NCBI RefSeq assembly: GCF_000718775.1
Contig: NZ_JOCB01000005.1
Span: 62,001 to 126,000 of the forward strand
Origin: Streptomyces sp. NRRL S-31
Lineage (GTDB): Bacteria > Actinomycetota > Actinomycetes > Streptomycetales > Streptomycetaceae
Direction of reading: 5' to 3'
DNA length: 64,000 bases
The notes below the pieces were generated by a model. It was not told the DNA's origin, made no database searches, and saw only the letters and a program-made list of their open reading frames with translations. Shown piece after piece: positions 59,601-64,000 of this stretch (positions are counted from its first letter, which is position 1; every line of letters begins with the position of its first letter). Position numbers and translations under genes: made by a program.

Positions 59601-60933
59601 GGCCGAGCACCATGTGGCGGTGCTGGAGCGCGTCGGCCAGTTCCGGGTGGTCGAGGCACTGCTCGTAGAAGTCGGCCCGGATGCCGAGGACCACCCGGAC
59701 GGGCGCGGGCCCGGCGAAGCCGGCGGGCGGGGTGCAGGCGGCGTGCAGGAACCGGATGAAGGTGCGCCGGTCGGCCTCGTCGGCGCAGAGGGTGAACGCC
59801 TCCTCGAACTGGTCGACGATGACGACCGGGCGGGTGCCCGGGTCCGTGGCGCGGTCCGCCCAGGCCGCGACCGCCTCGCGGACGGCCCGGGCGACGTGCG
59901 GGGTGCCGCAGCCCGGCAGGGCCGGGTTCCGTGCCGCCTCCCGCTCGGCCCGGGACGCCTCGGCGGCGACGGCGGCGAGTTCCGGGACGCGGCGGACCAG
60001 TTCCCCCAGCGGATCGGCGCCCGGGACGAGCTGGAGTACGGGGCCGGGTGGCTCGGCGGGCGGCTCGGAGGGGGGCTGCGGCGAGGGCTCGGCGGGGTCG
60101 GCGGGCCGGGCGGGGGCAGCGTGGGGGGGCCGGGGAGGTTCGGCGGGGTCGGCGGGCTGCCGGGGCCGGGGGACGAAGGAGGGGACCTCGGTGCGCCCTG
60201 TCCCCGGCCGGGCGGGCTCGCGGGGCTCGGGGGAGCGGGAGGACCGGTGCGGCTCCGGCGTGGCGGGGGACGGGTGCGGCTCGGGGGCCGGGGCGTCGGC
60301 CGCCCGGCCGGGGCCCCCGTTCAGGGCGCCACCCCGGATCGCGGGGACCAGGCCGGCGTTCAGCAGGGAGGACTTCCCGGCCCCGGAGGCGCCGACCAGC
60401 ATGACCAGTCCGCCGGACCGCTCGGCCGCGCGGAGCAGGGCGACGAGGGCCTTCGTGCTGCGCTCCCGGCCGAAGAACCACCGGGCGTCCTCGTGCCGGT
60501 ACGAGGCGAGCCCCCGGTACGGGCACACGCCACCGGTGACGGGCGGCGCCTGGGCCGGTGGCCGCCGGTTCTCCTCGGCGGGCGGGGCGCCCCGGTCGCC
60601 GGCCGGGCCGGTCAGGGCCAGCTCCCACAGCCGCTGCCAGTGGGCGAGGTCGTACAGCCCGGCGGAGACCGGGGCGGGCCGCAGCCGCCGGGCCTCCGGG
60701 ATCAGGATCTGGAGCACCGCCGCGAGCGCGGTGAACTGGGCCGGTACGTTCCTGGCCCGGCGCCAGTCGCTGATCCGCTGCGCGGACACCCGTACCGGCC
60801 GGCCGCGCTCGTCCATCCGCTGGAGCCGTACGACCGCTTCGGAGACGCTCTTGAGGGGAGGATTTCCGGCCTCCTTGTAGAGCAGCGCGAGCCGCTCGGC
60901 GAAGGCTGTGCGTGCCCCTGAGTCGGAACTCAA
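56647..60933 (-). CDS. nSTAND ATPase with 14 C-terminal WD40 repeats
   Basis: 1428 residues. Layout: an N-terminal HTH-like region (1-80, ARTAFAERLALLYKEAG, DWRRARNVP); nSTAND1 domain from residue 138 (PYRGLASYRHEDARWFFGRE), with Walker A GASGAGKSSL at 181-190, a Pro-rich insert at about 205-300, and Walker B VVIVDQFEEAF; a hydrophobic span near 690-712 (AAVATLVALAVLAAGSAVIAW); then 14 WD40 units with FSPDGRTLA and RLWDVT repeats. STAND proteins switch by ATP-driven assembly upon ligand binding. The TTG at 60933 has AAGGGG upstream; a GTG at 60984 is in frame. It may be a signalling or defence protein. Confidence 0.88.
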   Translation of the reverse strand: MSSDSGARTAFAERLALLYKEAGNPPLKSVSEAVVRLQRMDERGRPVRVSAQRISDWRRARNVPAQFTALAAVLQILIPEARRLRPAPVSAGLYDLAHWQRLWELALTGPAGDRGAPPAEENRRPPAQAPPVTGGVCPYRGLASYRHEDARWFFGRERSTKALVALLRAAERSGGLVMLVGASGAGKSSLLNAGLVPAIRGGALNGGPGRAADAPAPEPHPSPATPEPHRSSRSPEPREPARPGTGRTEVPSFVPRPRQPADPAEPPRPPHAAPARPADPAEPSPQPPSEPPAEPPGPVLQLVPGADPLGELVRRVPELAAVAAEASRAEREAARNPALPGCGTPHVARAVREAVAAWADRATDPGTRPVVIVDQFEEAFTLCADEADRRTFIRFLHAACTPPAGFAGPAPVRVVLGIRADFYEQCLDHPELADALQHRHMVLGPLTGTELREAVTGPAKAVGLELEPGLAELIVREVSADGPRGAHDAGVLPLLSHALLATWQRRKSGRLTLAGYRAAGGIQGAVAATAERAWSGLDPAARTAARLLLLRLVRLGEDTQATRRRGTRRQLAEESADPGKTEESLEALVRARLVTLDADTVEITHEALLHAWPRLRHWIDEGRGDHLLRQRLEEDGRSWEDSGRDSSLLYRGSRLEQARGWARSAGDTYLTRSAVEFLAASVRLRKRTVWLSRAAVATLVALAVLAAGSAVIAWKQRDDAVFAQVLAEADRVQHTDPSLAAQLDLVAHQLRPGDEDTYSRLISIVNAPLATPLSGHRGAVYLTSFSPDGRTLATASYDHTVRLWDVTDPDRPTALGGPLSGHTSWVSSAVFSPDGRTLASAGDDGTVRLWDVTDPAHAVPLGKPVTGRQGTIYLTAFSPDGRTLATAGEDSTVRLWNVADPRRPTPVRTLRGHTAAVRCVAFSPDGRTLATGGDDDTIRLWDMTAPRRTGPVRTLRGHTDLVHSVAFSPDGHTLASGSADDTIRLWDVSRPGRAAPVGSPLTGHTGPVWSVAFSPDGGRLAAASADSTASLWNVSDPASPSQVGEPLAGASGEMYALGFRPDGRTLATGSGDGKVRLWSVPTSDMIGRSGAFRPDGRVLATAARDGRLRLWNVTRPGRPVPLGTPFMRADGDQRSLVFSPDGRTLAVLTGVRTVHLWNVTDPARPVATGPPLTLRTRFMGADALAYSPDGRTLATAYDDRTIRLWDVTDPGHAVPLGKPVTGHRGYINALAFSPDGHTLASGSADSTLRLWKVTDPARPAPLGAPLTAHDGPVNTLAFSPDGRTLASGSDDDTVRLWDVTDPASASEPGAPLTGHTEAVTSLTFSADGQTLASGGSDNTVRLWNVTDPAAATPIGQSMSPNAKTGNFLSFSPGSHVLGVSSGADTVRLWSLDADTAIRHICSVTRGVLTRQRWQEYLPRLSYDPPCGR

Positions 60934-61392
60934 GGTTCCACCCCTTACTTCCCCGCGTGTGGACGTCCGGACCGGAAAACTCACCCTATACGTCTGACCT
61001 GCGGATAAGGGGCTCTCCGGAGACCGGAACCTCCTCGTGGGGGGCGACAGATGGCAGGATCCGAACCCGGTAGCGGACCCGTCACCTACCGTACGAACAG
61101 GCCACCGGCTCAGTGCTCGGAGAGACAGCCCATGGCGCCGAACGTTATCGGTCAGATTCGGTCAACCCAGCCGCGCCCGGCGGATCAGCCCGCGCGTACC
61201 CCGTAATCGGCCCCGTACTTCGATCCGCGCCGCAGCGTCGACGTGGCACGGATCGACGGCCCCGCACCGTTCGGCACCGGTCCCCACGAGGGGAGGGACC
61301 GGTGCCGGGCGGGCGGGAAGCACTCGCCCCGGTTATTTGACAGCCCGTCGGCTACGGTCGCGTCCCCGGCCGTTCCCGAAGGGGTGAGTGCC
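60934..61392. other. Gap upstream of the nSTAND gene
   Basis: About 460 bp between divergent genes. I see no gene I can defend. A 24-codon ATG frame at 61132-61206 has a weak SD. Promoters for both sides must lie here. Confidence 0.4.
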
Positions 61393-61869
61393 ATGGAGAA
61401 GCGGCGTCCCCGGTGTCCGCGACCGCCCGGCGAGCCGCGCTGGGTCGCGATGTTCCACCGGCCCGCCCAGGACGCCTGGACGGTCGGCGCGGAGTCCCCC
61501 CATCAAGGGCCCGTGCTGTACGCCCTCGGGGATATGACCCGGACCCTGCGGGCGCGGGGGGACGAGGTGACGGTCGCCCTCTGGGGCCCCGGGCGCGACG
61601 GGTGGCATCTCTTCGACACCCCGTCCGCCGTCCGTACGGCGGCTCCCGCGCCGCCGTCGCCGGTGTCCGGCGTCCCCGGACCCGAGCGGCTGGCCGAGCG
61701 GATGACGGACCGTCGGCACCAGGCGCTGATGGCCGGTCTGAGCAAGGCGGGCCTGTACGACCTGGACCCCGAGGACGGCGAGGCGGTGCGTGCCCTGGCC
61801 GACCGGCTCGACGAGCCCACCGTCCGCAGGGTGGCGCACTGGCTCTCCGTCGCGGGCGGCCGGCGGTAG
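61393..61869 (+). CDS. Small protein of unknown function
   Basis: 158 residues. The ATG at 61393 has GAAGGGG about eight bases upstream. The middle portion is well structured: VAMFHRPAQDAWTVGAESPHQGPVLYALGDMTRTLRARGDEVTVALWGPGRDGWHLFDTPSAVR. The C-terminal part is helical (LMAGLSKAGLYDLDPEDGEAVRALADRL). No known motif, signal peptide or membrane span is visible. It precedes the ferredoxin gene by 73 bp and may be in the same transcript. I do not recognise it. Confidence 0.65.
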   Translation: MEKRRPRCPRPPGEPRWVAMFHRPAQDAWTVGAESPHQGPVLYALGDMTRTLRARGDEVTVALWGPGRDGWHLFDTPSAVRTAAPAPPSPVSGVPGPERLAERMTDRRHQALMAGLSKAGLYDLDPEDGEAVRALADRLDEPTVRRVAHWLSVAGGRR

Positions 61870-61942
61870 CCGGGGGCCGGTTGGGCGGGCCGTCCGCCGG
61901 GCAGTGACGTCCTGGAGGTCACCGCCGACGGCTGGAGGACGC

Positions 61943-62188
61943 ATGAAGGTCTCCCTCGACCGCTCCCTGTGCTACGGCTCGGCCGAGTGCGCGTACCGGG
62001 CGCCGGCCGTGTTCGCGTTCGAGGACGGATACGGCGCCGTACGCCCCGGCGCGGAGCACGCGGCCGAGGACCCGCTGGTCGGCGAGGCCGTCCGGGAGGC
62101 GGCGGAGAAGTGCCCCTCGCAGGCCATCGCCGTCGCCGCCGCCCCCGCCTTCACGGAGCGGGACACCGGGGAGGGGCACGACGGGTGA
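61943..62188 (+). CDS. Small [3Fe-4S]-type ferredoxin
   Basis: 81 residues from an ATG preceded by GGAGGA. The start MKVSLDRSLCYGSAECAYRAPAVFAFEDGYG is typical of small Streptomyces ferredoxins for P450 enzymes. Cluster cysteines are Cys10, Cys16 and the late C-P (KCPSQAI), three in all, which points to a [3Fe-4S] cluster. A P450 or reductase gene does not lie nearby, so the partner must be elsewhere. It sits between an unknown gene and a convergent GT2 gene. Confidence 0.85.
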   Translation: MKVSLDRSLCYGSAECAYRAPAVFAFEDGYGAVRPGAEHAAEDPLVGEAVREAAEKCPSQAIAVAAAPAFTERDTGEGHDG

Positions 62189-62210
62189 CCGGACGCCGGG
62201 GAGCGGGACG

Positions 62211-63041
62211 TCAGGGAGCGGGGTCTTCCCGGGTGGGGGAGGCGGGGGGAGCGGGCGGCGTGGCCGTGGCCGCGGGCGGCGGGTAGGTCCAGCCGAAGGC
62301 GGCGAGCGCGCGGGCCCTGGCCTCGGCGACCGCCGTACGGGCGGCGCGCTCGGCGGGGTCGACATGGGCCGCCTGGCCCGTGACCTGGCCGTCCCACTTG
62401 CGGTAGAGCAGGCCGGCCGCCGCCGAGAACCAGCCGCGGCTCACCGCGTCCAGTGCCAGCAGCAGCCCGGTGTCCTCGGACGCCGGCAGCGCCATCCAGC
62501 CGCCCAGGGCGACCAGCAGTTCCCGTCGTACGCACAGGCTCGCCGGGTGGACCGGGAGGCGGAAGCCGTCGCGCGTCCAGTGGCCGAGGACGGTGCCGCG
62601 TTCGACCGGGCCCTCGTCGGGGTCGCCGGGGAAGCCGGCCGTGGAGCCGTCGGGCAGCAGGTCCAGGACGCGGGAGGTCGTCCAGCCGATGGTGGGGTGG
62701 GCCTCCAGCACGGCCAGGTCGCGGGCGAGCGCGCCCGGCGTGAGCTGGTCGTCGGCGTCCAGCACCTTGACATACGCGCCCCCGGCGCGCGCCAGCGCGA
62801 TGGTCCGGGCGACCCCGGGGCCGCCCGGCCGGCCCTGGCGGAAGGACACGCGCGCGTCGTCCGGGAGGTGCGGGCGGACCTCGTCCGTCGTGCCGTCCTG
62901 CTGGACGACCCACTCCCACTCCCAGCCTGCGGGCAGCCGCTGTGCGCACAGGGACCCGTACGCGTCCGGCAGGAACCGGGCGGACGGGCCGTGGACCGCG
63001 GTGATCACGGTGACGCGCCGGGACACGGCAGCGCTCACCAC
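62211..63041 (-). CDS. GT2 family glycosyltransferase
   Basis: 276 residues from a GTG. The GT-A fold begins VTVITAVHGPSARFLPDAYGSLCAQ. The donor-binding acidic motif is KVLDADDQLTPGAL. LCVRRELLVALGGWMALPASEDTGLLL holds the usual E-D (acceptor side) element. No membrane span is visible, so it is a soluble or peripheral enzyme. The last 25 residues are Pro-rich. Sugar and acceptor are unknown. It converges on the ferredoxin gene 22 bp away. Confidence 0.85.
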   Translation of the reverse strand: MVSAAVSRRVTVITAVHGPSARFLPDAYGSLCAQRLPAGWEWEWVVQQDGTTDEVRPHLPDDARVSFRQGRPGGPGVARTIALARAGGAYVKVLDADDQLTPGALARDLAVLEAHPTIGWTTSRVLDLLPDGSTAGFPGDPDEGPVERGTVLGHWTRDGFRLPVHPASLCVRRELLVALGGWMALPASEDTGLLLALDAVSRGWFSAAAGLLYRKWDGQVTGQAAHVDPAERAARTAVAEARARALAAFGWTYPPPAATATPPAPPASPTREDPAP

Positions 63042-63105
63042 CTTCCCTGGGGGCGGGGCCTGTTGTCGCTGCCAGCATGGCGCACGGGACGCCGGGAACA
63101 GCGCG

Positions 63106-63135
63106 AGACCCCCGGCCGGGAGCGGCCGGGGGTCT
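63106..63135. terminator. Hairpin terminator upstream of GT2
   Basis: Thirteen-base perfect arms AGACCCCCGGCCG and complement flank GGAG. It lies between the small secreted protein and the GT2 gene and would end the former's transcript. Confidence 0.8.
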
Positions 63136-63206
63136 TCCGTGTCGACTGGTGCGTACGCAAGTCGCCGTGGTGTCGAGACGTTGCGGTACTGCGGCGGGGC
63201 CGGGGC

Positions 63207-63548
63207 TCAGCAGTCGAGCTCCTCCGAGGTCTGCTCGGGAATCTGCGCTTCCGACTGTGTCTGGGGGAGGGTCCGGTGGCGGCAGCTCGGGGACTTGCCG
63301 TGGGCCTCGGCCCGGATCCGCTGCTTCATCGTGGGGGGCAGGGCCCTGGCATGGGACCAGGCCCAGTGGTGTGCCGCCGGAGTCGTCGGGGCGGTGCGCT
63401 GCGCGGTGCCGGTGCGGGGGCTCTCGGTCCGGGGTCCGGCCGCGACGGCGGTCGTGGCGCCGGCGGAGACGAGTCCGAGCGCCGTGCACAGCGCGAGGAA
63501 GGCGGTGACGATGGCGGTCCACAGCTTCATGACCTTGTTCTTGGTCAT
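63207..63548 (-). CDS. Small secreted protein of DUF6344-type
   Basis: 113 residues. The signal peptide MTKNKVMKLWTAIVTAFLALCTALGLVSAGATTAVAA is clear, with A-V-A-A before the mature part. The rest is Thr/Pro-rich with one WAWSHARALPPTMKQRIRAEA segment, which resembles Streptomyces DUF6344 proteins. The terminal residue is Cys. Function is not known. Confidence 0.7.
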   Translation of the reverse strand: MTKNKVMKLWTAIVTAFLALCTALGLVSAGATTAVAAGPRTESPRTGTAQRTAPTTPAAHHWAWSHARALPPTMKQRIRAEAHGKSPSCRHRTLPQTQSEAQIPEQTSEELDC

Positions 63549-63896
63549 GGCCCCTCACTTTCGGGTTGGGCGATTTGCGTACTTTGTTCATGATGTGTAT
63601 GAGCCTCGCGAAGTGGTGGACCGACGCCCGCGGCGCGTCGATGTTCCGATGAACACCACTCGGATGGACGCAAGAGAGCAGAAAACGCCCGAATCGCGGT
63701 GAGGGTGAGCGAAGGGGGAGCAAAGTAACCGTCCGTGGGGGCGTGGTCACGCTCCGGCCGGAACCCCGTCCGGCCTGGTCCAACGCGCTGAAGGGGGCGG
63801 GAGTTGGGCCCCGACGCAGGTCACCGATCGATATCGGTCGGTGTGTATAGTCGGGCGGCAGAGGTCCCCTACGTCAAGGAAAGACGAGGTCGCGCG
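63549..63896. other. Gap between secreted protein and DLW-39 gene
   Basis: No gene is seen in these 348 bp. ACCGAT-N4-ATCGGT (63823-63838) is a short inverted repeat, followed by a -10-like TATAGT, so the DLW-39 promoter is probably near 63.83 kb. Confidence 0.4.
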
Positions 63897-64000
63897 GTGA
63901 AGAAGCTGCTCCTGGTCGCACTGGCCGCCATCGGCGGGCTCCTCGTGTACCGCCAGATCCAGGCGGATCGCGCCGAGCAGGACCTGTGGACGGAGGCGAC
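63897..64000 (+). CDS. DLW-39 family small membrane protein (cut by window edge)
   Basis: The frame from the GTG at 63897 reads MKKLLLVALAAIGGLLVYRQI and later AEQDLWTEAT, with the D-L-W signature. It is a single-span protein of about 39 residues in Streptomyces; the stop lies outside the window. Function is unknown. Confidence 0.8.
   Translation, partial: MKKLLLVALAAIGGLLVYRQIQADRAEQDLWTEA

Noticed and set aside
57230..60628. Second minus-strand frame over the nSTAND gene
   Set aside because: Another frame of the same DNA, Arg/Pro-rich, no motif.
56737..60921. 1394-codon plus-strand frame across the nSTAND gene
   Set aside because: Its repeats (GDVPQ, AGQG) are the mirror of the WD40 repeats; the minus strand has real motifs.
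61132..61206. 24-codon ATG frame upstream of the unknown small gene
   Set aside because: Weak SD and no recognisable feature, so it cannot be told from chance.
56371..63600. Integrative element at tRNA-Ile
   Set aside because: No integrase, excisionase or repeated tRNA 3' end was found by eye.

Overview
The window is high-GC actinobacterial DNA that reads as the origin region of a Streptomyces-type linear chromosome. The evidence is the order rpmH-dnaA-(oriC)-dnaN-gnd-recF-dciA-gyrB-gyrA, a roughly 1.1 kb dnaA-dnaN gap full of DnaA boxes, parAB with ten parS sites, a Streptomyces FemX homologue, a DnaA with a very long Pro-rich domain II, and a DLW-39 family start at the right edge. GTG starts are common. 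Identification is from sequence and gene order only; no database search was run.

Left arm (1-13 kb): a cut HAD phosphatase, two GNAT acetyltransferases, an MFS efflux gene with a GlcG/HbpS-like gene, two MarR regulators each divergent from the gene it probably controls, a serine hydrolase, a dienelactone-hydrolase-like protein lacking its nucleophile, a quinone-oxidoreductase-type dehydrogenase, then dnaB, a MATE transporter and the rpsF-ssb-rpsR-rplI operon.

Cell-wall block (13-33 kb): FemX, an alanine-racemase-like protein, a GT87 membrane glycosyltransferase, a class A PBP, PadR with inositol-phosphate synthase, an MFS protein, the CCA-adding enzyme, a DUF6049 membrane protein, MurJ and a stand-alone membrane pseudokinase. 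Redox and segregation block (32.7-43 kb): sigM with its zinc anti-sigma factor, trxB-trxA behind a textbook SigR promoter, GNAT, parB-parA, rsmG, jag, yidC, yidD, rnpA and rpmH. This order matches the mycobacterial origin region.

Origin and right arm (43-56.5 kb): dnaA, oriC, dnaN, gnd, recF, dciA, gyrB, gyrA, a DUF3566 membrane protein and tRNA-Ile. Beyond the tRNA (56.6-63.6 kb) the content looks accessory: a huge nSTAND ATPase with fourteen WD40 repeats, an unknown small protein, an orphan [3Fe-4S]-type ferredoxin, a GT2 glycosyltransferase and a small secreted protein.

The most striking non-genic signal is the parS set. All ten sites lie on the dnaA-left side. Three form the core of longer intergenic palindromes, several others sit next to terminator hairpins, and two lie inside coding sequence. 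A second cluster of DnaA boxes precedes dnaB, and a third precedes parA.
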